Positions 45,367 through 53,067 of a stretch of DNA of 64,000 nt are shown here, in pieces. Under the pieces are notes generated by a model that worked only from the letters and a program-made list of their open reading frames with translations, searched no databases and had not been told where the DNA came from. Numbering within the stretch: the stretch's first letter is position 1; each line of letters begins with the position of its first letter. Both the position numbers and the translations under genes were made by a program. The DNA comes from Pseudomonas fluorescens (lineage in GTDB: Bacteria; Pseudomonadota; Gammaproteobacteria; Pseudomonadales; Pseudomonadaceae): assembly GCF_902497775.2 (NCBI RefSeq), contig NZ_OZ024668.1, forward strand, positions 2,131,826-2,195,825, given 5' to 3'.

Positions 45367-46007
45367 GCGCCGTCAGCCGTGGCATGCGCAGCACTGACTG
45401 GCTGGCCCTGGTGCTGTGCCTGTGGATCCTCAGCTCCGTGGCCCTGGCCCATGAAGACCATGCTGCGCCGCCGTCCAGCGCCACCCCGGTCGTGCCCGAG
45501 GGTGGCACCCGCGATGCCCGCAGCTACTTCACCGACACCGTGATGCAAGACCAGAACGGTCGCAACCTGCGCTTCTATGAAGATGTCCTGAAAGACCGGG
45601 TGGTGCTGCTCAATGTGATCTTTACCCACTGTAACGACGCCTGCCCGCTGATCACCCGCAAATTGCGCGAAGTGCGCGAAGCCCTCGGCGAGGAGGCGGC
45701 CAGCAAGGTCACGTTCATTTCCTTGAGCAGCGACCCACAGAACGACACCCCGGCGGTGCTCAAGGCCTTTGCCGAGAAACAGGGCGTGGACAGCGCCAAC
45801 TGGCTGTTCCTCACCGGCGATAAAGCGCAGATGGACTTGGTGCTGGCGCGCCTGGGCCACCTGATTCCCAGCCCTGAGCAGCATTCGACCCAGTTGATTG
45901 CCGGCGACGTGGCCAACAAACGCTGGAGCAAGATCCGCCCGGACGCGCCGGCACCAGCCATTGCCCAGCGCCTGCGATTGTTGGCGCAACCTCTGGCGGG
46001 GCGCTGA
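45363..46007 (+). CDS. SCO1/SenC/PrrC-family copper chaperone, second copy
   Basis: A 214-residue SCO paralogue overlapping the first by ATGA. The site is IFTHCNDACPLI with Cys90 and Cys94, and the His ligand is in EQHSTQLIAGD. An N-terminal hydrophobic segment (LALVLCLWILSSVALA) targets it to the periplasm, and HEDHAAP just after it could bind metal. The sequence differs widely from the first copy, so the pair is unlikely to be a recent duplication. The two may divide copper transfer and thiol reduction. Confidence 0.9.
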   Translation: MSAVSRGMRSTDWLALVLCLWILSSVALAHEDHAAPPSSATPVVPEGGTRDARSYFTDTVMQDQNGRNLRFYEDVLKDRVVLLNVIFTHCNDACPLITRKLREVREALGEEAASKVTFISLSSDPQNDTPAVLKAFAEKQGVDSANWLFLTGDKAQMDLVLARLGHLIPSPEQHSTQLIAGDVANKRWSKIRPDAPAPAIAQRLRLLAQPLAGR

Positions 46008-46010
46008 GTC

Positions 46011-47546
46011 ATGTCCGCGCGCCTGCGCATCGGCCTGCTGTTGAGCGTGCTGCTGGTCAGCCCGCTGGCCAGCACCCTTGAACTCAACCCCGAGGAACAG
46101 GCCGGCAAGCACTTGTACCGCGAGGGCCTGGCGAGCGGTGATGCCCAGGTGGCGGCACGGGTCGGCGCCGCCGACATGCTGGTGCCGGCCAGTGTCGTGC
46201 CCTGTGCCAGTTGCCACGGCAACGATGGCCTGGGCCGGGCCGAGGGCGGGCTACGGCCGCCGTCGCTGAACTGGCAACGCCTGGCAGGCGGGCAGGGCGC
46301 CCGCCAGGCCAATGGCCGCAGTTATCCGGCCTACTCCGAGGCCAGCCTGGCGCGGGCCATCCAGGAGGGCCGCGATCCGGCCGGCAACCGCCTGAACCCG
46401 GCGATGCCGCGCTTCGTCCTGAGCATGGGCGACCAGCGCAACCTCAGTGCCTACCTGAAGCGCCTGGCCGAGGACCGCGATCCGGGGCTGGAGGAACAGA
46501 CCCTGCGCCTGGGCACCTTGCTGCCCACCAAAGGCGCCCTGGCGGCGCCGGCGCGGGTGGTGGCGGCGGTGTTGAATGACCGCATCGCGCAGATCAACCG
46601 CCAGGGTGGCATTCATGGCCGTGCCTTGCAGTTGATCAGCCTTGATCCGGGCCCCGATCAGACCAGTGCCGAGCAGGCGCTGGAGCAGTTGATCGATCAG
46701 CAGCGGGTATTCGCCCTGATCGCACCGATGGTGCCGGCCCTGGATGCCAACCTGACTGCGCGCCTTGAGCAGGCGCGCCTGCCCTTGATCGGCGCCGCGC
46801 CGCAACTGGCCGGCAGCCGCCAGGTGTTCGACCCGTTGCCCGGTTTGCGCGAGCAACTGCTGAGCCTGGCCGACTACGCCCAGGGCAGCCTGTCGTTGCA
46901 GCAGATCGAGGTCAGCATCGTCTATGCCGACCCAAGCTTTGCCACCCTGGCCGCCAACCTGCGTCAGGCCTTGCTTGAGCGCGGCTGGAGCAAGGTCAGC
47001 GCCGCGCCGTTCGAGCAGCAGGCACCGACGGCGCAGGGGCTGTTTTACCTGGGCAAGGCTTCGGGTTTCAGCCGCCTGACCGAAACCCTGCAACAAGCCG
47101 GGCGCACGCCTTACCTGTTCGCGGCGTCAAGCCAGGTCGCCAGTGAATTGCTGCTGGTGCCGCAGGACTGGTCGCGGCGGGTGTTTCTGGCCTATCCGTT
47201 CATTCCCGGCGACTGGACCGCCCAGGGCCGCGAGGCACTTACCGCCCTGCGTCAGCGCCAGGGCCTGGATGGCCGCCAGGGCTTGCTGCAGGTCAGTACC
47301 TGGTGCGCCATGCAATTGCTTGAAGAAGCGCTCAAGCGCGCCGGGCGTGACGCCAGCCGCGAGAAACTGACCCAGGCTCTGGAAGGCCTGCACGACGTGC
47401 AGACCGGCCTGACCCCGGCCCTGGGCTTTGGCCCGGGGCGACGTCAAGGCCTTAACGGGGCGCATGTGGTCACCGTTGAAATGCCCGGCCCGGTGTTCTA
47501 TCCGGTCGCCGCTTACCAGAGTGTCCTTGAAACGAGGTCGCCATGA
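46011..47546 (+). CDS. Fusion of cytochrome c and type 1 periplasmic binding protein
   Basis: A 511-residue secreted protein. After the signal peptide a cytochrome c domain holds the heme site PCASCHGNDGLG (Cys65, Cys68, His69); a distal Met ligand is plausible in NPAMPRFVLSM near 124-132. From about residue 160 to the end it resembles the LivJ-type ligand-binding fold (RLGTLLPTKG, NDRIAQINRQGGIHGR, FALIAPMVPALDANLTARLEQARLPLIGA). This combination is uncommon. It could sense or bind a ligand while carrying electrons, perhaps accepting them from MnxG. The gene is fifth in the operon. Confidence 0.8.
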   Translation: MSARLRIGLLLSVLLVSPLASTLELNPEEQAGKHLYREGLASGDAQVAARVGAADMLVPASVVPCASCHGNDGLGRAEGGLRPPSLNWQRLAGGQGARQANGRSYPAYSEASLARAIQEGRDPAGNRLNPAMPRFVLSMGDQRNLSAYLKRLAEDRDPGLEEQTLRLGTLLPTKGALAAPARVVAAVLNDRIAQINRQGGIHGRALQLISLDPGPDQTSAEQALEQLIDQQRVFALIAPMVPALDANLTARLEQARLPLIGAAPQLAGSRQVFDPLPGLREQLLSLADYAQGSLSLQQIEVSIVYADPSFATLAANLRQALLERGWSKVSAAPFEQQAPTAQGLFYLGKASGFSRLTETLQQAGRTPYLFAASSQVASELLLVPQDWSRRVFLAYPFIPGDWTAQGREALTALRQRQGLDGRQGLLQVSTWCAMQLLEEALKRAGRDASREKLTQALEGLHDVQTGLTPALGFGPGRRQGLNGAHVVTVEMPGPVFYPVAAYQSVLETRSP

Positions 47547-48190
47547 ACCGCCTGATGCCGTTGCTGCTGTGCCTGTTGGCTCTGTCGCTGCACGCCGCAG
47601 ACGGGCCGCCCGCGGCCCGGGTCAATGGCGTGGAGATCAGCCAGATGCGCCTGGAACGCTATTTTGCCGAATACCTGGAAGACCGGGGCAGGGCGTTGAC
47701 CAGCATCCGCAATCCCAGCGTGTACAAACGCTTGCGCGAACAGGCCCTGAACGACCTGATCGACCGCGAACTGCTGTGGCAGGAAGCCCAGCGCCAGGGC
47801 GTGACGGTCAGTGATACCGAGGTCCAGGCGCGTATTGGCCACCTGCGTCAGGCCTTCGCCAGCAATGAAATGTTCGAGCGACGTCTGGCCGACGCCGGCT
47901 TCGACCTCCAGAGCTTTGCCGCCTACACCCGCCAGGAAATGGCCGCGCAACAGGTGTTCCTTGCCGCCAGCCGCGTGGCCGAGCCGAGCCAGTTCCAGGT
48001 GCTGGCGTTCTATGAAGCCAATGCGAAAACCTTGGCCAGTACGCAGAACCAAAGCCCGGACGACCCGGTCCAACGCGAGCAGGGACTTGCATTGGCCAAA
48101 ACCCTTCTTATCGATCAATGGCAGGCGCAGGCGCGTCAGGCGTTGTTGCAACGCTTGCGTGACAGCGGTCAACTGCAGCGTATCGACTGA
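47543..48190 (+). CDS. SurA-like periplasmic chaperone without PPIase domain
   Basis: A 215-residue protein with signal peptide MNRLMPLLLCLLALSLHAAD. It matches the SurA N-terminal helical chaperone domain: ARVNGVEISQMRLERYF, LREQALNDLIDRELLWQEA and GVTVSDTEVQARI. The parvulin isomerase domain normally following is absent; the C-terminus is one more helical stretch. It ends the mnxG operon, overlapping the fusion gene by 4 bp, and may keep the 1958-residue oxidase export-competent. Confidence 0.75.
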   Translation: MNRLMPLLLCLLALSLHAADGPPAARVNGVEISQMRLERYFAEYLEDRGRALTSIRNPSVYKRLREQALNDLIDRELLWQEAQRQGVTVSDTEVQARIGHLRQAFASNEMFERRLADAGFDLQSFAAYTRQEMAAQQVFLAASRVAEPSQFQVLAFYEANAKTLASTQNQSPDDPVQREQGLALAKTLLIDQWQAQARQALLQRLRDSGQLQRID

Positions 48191-48201
48191 GCGCAATGGC
48201 G

Positions 48202-48259
48202 CCCCCAATGTTGGGGGGCAGCGATAGGGGCAAAGCGCCATCTACCCCCGGGATTGGGG
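48202..48259 (+). promoter_or_regulatory. Two C/G dyads upstream of the receiver gene, candidate activator sites
   Basis: CCCCC-AATGTT-GGGGGG (48202-48218) and CCCCC-GGGATT-GGGG (48245-48259) have centres 42 bp apart, four helical turns. They lie about 125 and 84 bp upstream of the sigma-54 element at 48335. CCCCCAAT is shared with the site before mnxG, and ATTGGGG in the second dyad is its reverse complement. They look like binding sites of one sigma-54 activator. Confidence 0.55.
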
Positions 48260-48334
48260 AAGGGGCTAGCACCCGTTTGCGTCTATGCTTACAGAATCAA
48301 CGACATAGCACAGTGATTTGCGCCGTATCACGCC

Positions 48335-48349
48335 TGGCACGAAGCATGC
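48335..48349 (+). promoter_or_regulatory. Sigma-54 promoter of the receiver/T2SS/csg operon
   Basis: TGGCACGAAGCATGC matches TGGCACG-N4-TTGC with one deviation (A for T before TGC) and exact spacing. The start is expected near 48360, about 60 nt before the first gene. Together with the paired dyads upstream it is one of the best sigma-54 candidates in the window. Confidence 0.72.
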
Positions 48350-48419
48350 GTAAGCCTCTACAAGGCCGCACTTCTGCCGGGCCGGGAAACCGGGCCAGCG
48401 CTGCTTCAGGGAGTGGACC

Positions 48420-48956
48420 TTGGTGAACAGAGTATTGGTAGTCGATGACGAACAGACCCTTGCCGGCAATATCCAGGATTACCTGGTTCTGCAAGGCCTG
48501 GACGTCCATGTTGCCCACGACGGAGCCAGTGCCATCGGCGCAGCCGAACGCACCCGGCCCGAAGTGGTAGTGCTGGATTATCGCTTGCCCGATATGGAGG
48601 GGTTTCAGGTTCTGGAGACTGTGCGTCAACAAGGTACGGCCTGTCATTTCGTGCTGATCACCGCCCACCCGACCGCCGAGGTCCGTGAGCGGGCCAGCCA
48701 ACTGGGTGTCAGCCATATCCTGTTCAAGCCTTTTCCCCTGGCGGAACTGGCCCGCGCAGTCCTCGACCTGATGGGCATCAAGCGAGAAAACCGGCGCGCA
48801 GCCGACAAGGACACCGGGTTCGTCGAACGACGCCAGAGCAGGAGTGAGAGTTTCCCCCTGCAGTTGTTCGACGGTAGCTGGGTCCTGGCCGATCGCCGAC
48901 GTAATGGTGCACGGCCGCCGGGGCCCGACGACGACCAACTGCTCACCGGGGAGTAA
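48420..48956 (+). CDS. Stand-alone response-regulator receiver protein
   Basis: The start is TTG at 48420 or GTG at 48423; both fit the AGGGAG at 48408-48413. The receiver domain fills residues 1-118 with the acidic pair VVDDEQ, phospho-acceptor Asp53 (VVLDYRLPD, counted from TTG), ITAHPT and the Lys in LFKPFP. The remaining 60 residues (for example RRQSRSESFPLQLFDGSWVLADRRR) show no recognisable DNA-binding or enzyme domain. It heads the operon encoding the secretion ATPase, so it may control assembly by protein contact. No histidine kinase gene is adjacent. Confidence 0.85.
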   Translation: MVNRVLVVDDEQTLAGNIQDYLVLQGLDVHVAHDGASAIGAAERTRPEVVVLDYRLPDMEGFQVLETVRQQGTACHFVLITAHPTAEVRERASQLGVSHILFKPFPLAELARAVLDLMGIKRENRRAADKDTGFVERRQSRSESFPLQLFDGSWVLADRRRNGARPPGPDDDQLLTGE

Positions 48957-49009
48957 CGCGCGAGCAGGGCTGAACCAGGCTCTTCGCGCCCCGCGCCGGA
49001 GAGCAAGCC

Positions 49010-50710
49010 ATGGAACCGTTGTCGCTCGTTGCGCCCGTTGTTGCCAGCACCCTGGCGCCCCTTGGCCGCGCGTTGCTGGCCCAGGCCAGGGCCAGTGCCG
49101 AACTCAGTGGCGAACGCCTGCTCGATACCCTGCAAGCACTCAGCAGCCTTGAACCTGCCGATTTCGTCCAGTGCCTGGGCGCCACCCTGCATTACCCGGT
49201 ACTCGACGGCCAGGCACTGTTCGCCGCCACGCCGGTGTTCGAGCGGGTCAGCCTGGCCCAGTGCCTGAAGCGCGAATTCATCCTGCTGCAACATGCCGGC
49301 CTGACCCTCGGGGTGTTCGCCGACCCCTTCGACGACGCCCGCCTGACCTGGATCGACGACTGCCTGCAAGGCGCGCCGCTGTACCTGGTGCAAGCCGCCG
49401 AGCTCAAGGGCTTTCTGGCCCGTCACGAAGAGAGCTTTCACGCTGTCGATTCGCTGGACACCGACAACGAAACGGTCAACGAACTCGACAGCCTGCAGAG
49501 CCTGTCGCTGGCCAGCATCAGCGAAGACCAGAGCCGGGTGGTCAAGCTGGTCAACTCGACCCTCTACGACGCCCTGAAGATGCACGCCAGCGACATCCAC
49601 CTGGGTGTGACCGGCAGTGGCCTGGTGATCAAGTACCGCATCGATGGTGTGCTCAACAGCATCAGCAAGGTCAGCGGCAGTGAGTTCGCCGACCAGGTGA
49701 TCTCGCGGATCAAAGTCATGGCCGAGCTTGATATCGGCGAGAAACGCGTACCTCAGGACGGGCGCTTCAAGATCGGCATCAGCGCCCGCCAGATCGACTT
49801 TCGCGTGTCGATCATGCCGAGCATCTTCGGTGAAGACGCGGTGCTGCGGGTGCTCGACAAACAGGACCTGGCCGACCGCGTCAGCGGCGTGCAACTGCAG
49901 GCCCTGGGCTTTGAAGAACAGACCCTGCGCAGCCTGCGCCGCCTGGCCAGCGAACCCTATGGGATGATCCTGGTGACCGGCCCCACCGGCAGCGGCAAGA
50001 CCACCACCCTCTACGCCATGATCAGCGAGATCAACCACGGCGTGGACAAGATCATCACCATCGAAGACCCGGTTGAGTACCAGTTGCCGGGGGTGCTGCA
50101 GATTCCGGTCAACGAGAAGAAAGGCCTGACCTTTGCCCGTGGCCTGCGCTCGATCCTGCGCCACGACCCGGACAAGATCATGGTCGGCGAGATCCGCGAC
50201 CCGGACACCGCGCAGATTGCCGTGCAGTCGGCGCTGACCGGGCACCTGGTGTTCACCACCATCCACGCCAACAACGTCTTCGATGTCATCGGCCGCTTCA
50301 GCCAGATGCAGGTCGACCCCTACAGCTTCGTCTCGGCACTCAACGCGGTGCTGGCCCAGCGCCTGATCCGCCTGGTCTGCCCGCACTGCGCCGCCGCCCG
50401 GCAACCCAGCGAGGAAGAGCTCGTCGCCTCGGGCCTGGAGCCTGGCCAGGTTGATCATTACCGCTTCGTTCACGGCAGTGGTTGCGGCCAGTGCCGGGGC
50501 AGCGGCTACCGCGGGCGCACGGCGATTGCCGAGCTGCTGCACCTGGATGACGACCTGCGCCAGATGATCGTCGAGCGCAAGCCCCTGGCGCAAATCAAGA
50601 CCCTGGCCTGCCAACGCGGCCTGCGCCTGCTGCGCAGTTCGGCGCTGGAGCTGGTGCGCGATGGCCGGACCACACTGGAGGAGATCAATCGTGTCACTTT
50701 TATCGCCTGA
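49010..50710 (+). CDS. gspE: Type II secretion/type IV pilus assembly ATPase (GspE/PilB-like)
   Basis: A 566-residue hexameric ATPase. An N-terminal domain (about 1-150) precedes the core: Walker A GPTGSGKTT with Lys330, IIIEDPVEY-like Asp box (ITIEDPVEY), Walker B with IMVGEIRDPDTA, and a His box TGHLVFTTIHAN. The C-terminal tetracysteine zinc element is CPHC (457/460) and CGQC (492/495). It drives pseudopilus assembly from the cytoplasm. The gene follows the receiver by 53 bp and overlaps the next by 20 bp. Confidence 0.92.
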   Translation: MEPLSLVAPVVASTLAPLGRALLAQARASAELSGERLLDTLQALSSLEPADFVQCLGATLHYPVLDGQALFAATPVFERVSLAQCLKREFILLQHAGLTLGVFADPFDDARLTWIDDCLQGAPLYLVQAAELKGFLARHEESFHAVDSLDTDNETVNELDSLQSLSLASISEDQSRVVKLVNSTLYDALKMHASDIHLGVTGSGLVIKYRIDGVLNSISKVSGSEFADQVISRIKVMAELDIGEKRVPQDGRFKIGISARQIDFRVSIMPSIFGEDAVLRVLDKQDLADRVSGVQLQALGFEEQTLRSLRRLASEPYGMILVTGPTGSGKTTTLYAMISEINHGVDKIITIEDPVEYQLPGVLQIPVNEKKGLTFARGLRSILRHDPDKIMVGEIRDPDTAQIAVQSALTGHLVFTTIHANNVFDVIGRFSQMQVDPYSFVSALNAVLAQRLIRLVCPHCAAARQPSEEELVASGLEPGQVDHYRFVHGSGCGQCRGSGYRGRTAIAELLHLDDDLRQMIVERKPLAQIKTLACQRGLRLLRSSALELVRDGRTTLEEINRVTFIA

Positions 50711-51488
50711 TCGCTTTATCGCCGTGCTCGGCGCCCAGGGTGTGGGTTTGAGCCAACGCCAGGGAACCCATCAACAGTGGCTCGGCAGCCTGGACTTTAT
50801 CGCCGAGCGCAGTCAGGCCTGGGCGGTGGCCCTGGAGTCGCTGCAACACCTGCTGGCTGAACAGCCGTGCCAAGGCGCGCAGCTGCAGGTGCTGCTTTCG
50901 GCCCAGTACAGCCGCTTCTGCCTGGTGCCCTGGAGCGCCGCCATCAGCCGCCCGGACGAGCTGCAGCACTATGCCCGGGCCTGCTTCGAGGCGCATTACG
51001 GGCAGAGCCTGGAAGGCTGGCGCATCGTCGTCTCGCCGGAAGCGGCCGGTTGCCCGCGCATCGCCTGCGCCACGCCACACGCCTTGCTCGATCAGCTCGA
51101 TGCCCTGTGCCGCAGCCTGGGGATGCGCCTGCGCTCGGCGCGGCCTTACCTGATGGCGGCCTATAACCACTTTGCCGATCAACTGGGGCAGGGCGACTTT
51201 CTCTTTGTGCTGGCCGAGCCGCAGCGCAGCGTCTGCCTGCTGGCACAGAACGGCGCCTGGCAACAGGTCAGCGCCCAAGGCTGTGCGGACAGTGACCAGG
51301 CCCTGCAGGCATTGATTGCCCGCCAGGCCGAGCTGCACCCGGGCGAGGGGCAGTTGCCGGTGTACCTGCATGCGCCCGGTCGCCTGGAGCCGCCACCGGC
51401 GCTGCCCGGCGTGCAATTGTGCGAGCTGGCACCCACTGCGTTTGCGGTACGCGACGTGCTGTGCAGCATGTCACGGGCGGTGGCCTGA
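50691..51488 (+). CDS. PilM/GspL-like cytoplasmic assembly protein
   Basis: A GTG start at 50691 with GGAGGAG 7 nt upstream gives 265 residues. No membrane segment or named motif is obvious. Alternating strands and helices, the gene position between the ATPase and PilN-like genes, and the length fit an actin-like PilM or the cytoplasmic part of GspL. Nothing indicates a separate enzyme function. The assignment rests mainly on gene order. Confidence 0.5.
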   Translation: MSLLSPDRFIAVLGAQGVGLSQRQGTHQQWLGSLDFIAERSQAWAVALESLQHLLAEQPCQGAQLQVLLSAQYSRFCLVPWSAAISRPDELQHYARACFEAHYGQSLEGWRIVVSPEAAGCPRIACATPHALLDQLDALCRSLGMRLRSARPYLMAAYNHFADQLGQGDFLFVLAEPQRSVCLLAQNGAWQQVSAQGCADSDQALQALIARQAELHPGEGQLPVYLHAPGRLEPPPALPGVQLCELAPTAFAVRDVLCSMSRAVA

Positions 51489-51489
51489 A

Positions 51490-52032
51490 ATGCGCCGTCT
51501 GATGCTGGATTTGCAGCCCGCCCGCACCGGTCTGCCCGCCTGGGCGCTGCTGGCTGGCGGAGTCAGCCTGCTGCTCGGCGCCGTGTTGCTGCAGCATGGC
51601 CTCGATCAACAACAAGCCGAGCTTGAACAGCAACTCGAACAGCTCGACCGGCAGCTGGGTAAACGGCCTCAGGCCGGGCAGCCGCTCAATGCCGCGCAAA
51701 GCCGCGAGCAGGCCGAGAAACTGGCGCAGATGCGCAGCGTTTCGCAGCAGCTGCAACGGCCGTGGGAGCGCCTGTTCGGCATGCTCGAAGCACTGCCGCA
51801 GGATGACGTCGCCTTGCTCACCCTGACCCCCGACGCCCGCAAGGGCCAGCTGCGTATCAGCGCTGAGGCCCGCGATCTGGAAGCCATGCTGGCTTTCCAC
51901 AAACGCCTGGAAGCCAGTGACGAGCTGCGCGATGTGTCGCTGCTCAACCACGAAATCATCGCCACGCAGGCCGAGCATCCGGTGCAGTTCAATCTGTCGG
52001 CCACCTGGGAGAACGGTAATGCGCATCCCTAG
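51490..52032 (+). CDS. PilN-like inner-membrane assembly protein
   Basis: A 180-residue bitopic protein: short cytoplasmic N-terminus (MRRLMLDLQPAR), one membrane helix (about 17-37), a coiled coil (about 38-90) and a small ferredoxin-like periplasmic domain. This is the layout of PilN and of the C-terminal half of GspL. It follows the PilM-like gene directly (stop at 51488) and overlaps the PilO-like gene by 14 bp. Confidence 0.6.
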   Translation: MRRLMLDLQPARTGLPAWALLAGGVSLLLGAVLLQHGLDQQQAELEQQLEQLDRQLGKRPQAGQPLNAAQSREQAEKLAQMRSVSQQLQRPWERLFGMLEALPQDDVALLTLTPDARKGQLRISAEARDLEAMLAFHKRLEASDELRDVSLLNHEIIATQAEHPVQFNLSATWENGNAHP

Positions 52033-52567
52033 CCTGATCCTGCATGAACGCGCCCGCCAGTTCGGCGTGGTGGGCCTGGCCGGTGCCGGGCTGTTGGCCC
52101 TGGCACTGCTGTACGGCGCAACCGCACTGTTGGCGCAATGGCAACAGCTGCAACATCTCGAGCAGCAACGCGACCAGGCCCAGGCGCAGGTCGCACAGTT
52201 CAAGCAGGGCACGCTGAAACTGCCCCAGGTGCCACAGCACGAGCTGGAAGACTTCCACAAACAACTGCCGGCCCAGCCCCAGGCCACCGTGGCCATCGAC
52301 CGCATCTACGCCTTGGCCAAGGCCCAGCAGATCACCCTGGCCCGCGGCGAGTACGCCCTGGGGGTCGATCCCAAGACTCAGCTTGCGCGTTACCAGATCC
52401 TCCTGCCGGTGCGCGGCAGCTACCCGCAGATCCGCCGCTACGTGCATGCCTTGCTCGGCCAGCTGCCGGCGCTGGTGCTGGAAGACATCGACCTGCAACG
52501 CAAGAAGATCGGCGACCGCGAGCTGACCGGGCGCATCCGTATGACCCTTTATCTGTCGAGGTCATGA
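52019..52567 (+). CDS. PilO/GspM-like inner-membrane assembly protein
   Basis: A 182-residue bitopic protein with a membrane helix near residues 16-38, a coiled coil (LEQQRDQAQAQVAQFKQG) and a ferredoxin-like C-terminal domain containing YQILLPVRGSYPQIRRYVHA, a typical PilO/GspM segment. It should pair with the PilN-like protein to align the pseudopilus. It overlaps both neighbours. Confidence 0.65.
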   Translation: MRIPSLILHERARQFGVVGLAGAGLLALALLYGATALLAQWQQLQHLEQQRDQAQAQVAQFKQGTLKLPQVPQHELEDFHKQLPAQPQATVAIDRIYALAKAQQITLARGEYALGVDPKTQLARYQILLPVRGSYPQIRRYVHALLGQLPALVLEDIDLQRKKIGDRELTGRIRMTLYLSRS

Positions 52568-53067
52568 TGAACACTCAACGCAGCCTGGCCTGGCTGGCTT
52601 TTCTCGGCACCGCCGCAGTGCTGGCCTGGGGCCCGGGGTACTTCTTCGACGAGGCGGCGCAAGACGGCGAGGCCGCTGTGGCGGTCGCCAGCAAGGCTTC
52701 TGCACACCTCCCTGCGGTGGCGCAAAAGGCCGCCAGAGCCGCCGCCCTGCAGCCCCGCGACTTGTTCCCGAGCAAGAGCTGGAAGCCTGCGGTGCAAGTC
52801 ACCACCGTGACCGAGCAGCCCGTGCTCATTGCCCCGGTAGCCCTGGCGCCGGTCGCGCCGGCGTTGCCGTTCCAGTTCGTCGGCCGCCTGGATGATCGCG
52901 ACGATCAGCAGGTGTTCCTGCAAAGCGGCGAAAAACTCTACGTCGTGCGCCGCGGCGACGTGATCGATGACACCTACCGGATCGAGCAGATCTCCACCAC
53001 GGAGCTGAGCCTGGTCTACCTGCCATTGCACCTGTCCCAGACCTTGTCTGTAGGGAGCGCACCATGA
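52564..53067 (+). CDS. PilP/GspC-like inner-membrane protein
   Basis: A 167-residue protein with an N-terminal membrane helix (LAWLAFLGTAAVLAWGPGYF), a flexible Ala/Pro-rich linker (about 45-105) and a small beta domain (FQFVGRLDDRDDQQVFLQSG, then EKLYVVRRGDVIDDTYRIEQI) resembling the PilP/GspC homology region that contacts the secretin. It lies immediately before the secretin gene, as gspC or pilP usually does. It overlaps the PilO-like gene by ATGA. Confidence 0.65.
   Translation: MMNTQRSLAWLAFLGTAAVLAWGPGYFFDEAAQDGEAAVAVASKASAHLPAVAQKAARAAALQPRDLFPSKSWKPAVQVTTVTEQPVLIAPVALAPVAPALPFQFVGRLDDRDDQQVFLQSGEKLYVVRRGDVIDDTYRIEQISTTELSLVYLPLHLSQTLSVGSAP

Noticed and set aside
44719..46007. SCO pair as part of a cytochrome oxidase locus
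   Set aside because: No oxidase subunit genes are present; both genes overlap the mnxG operon members.
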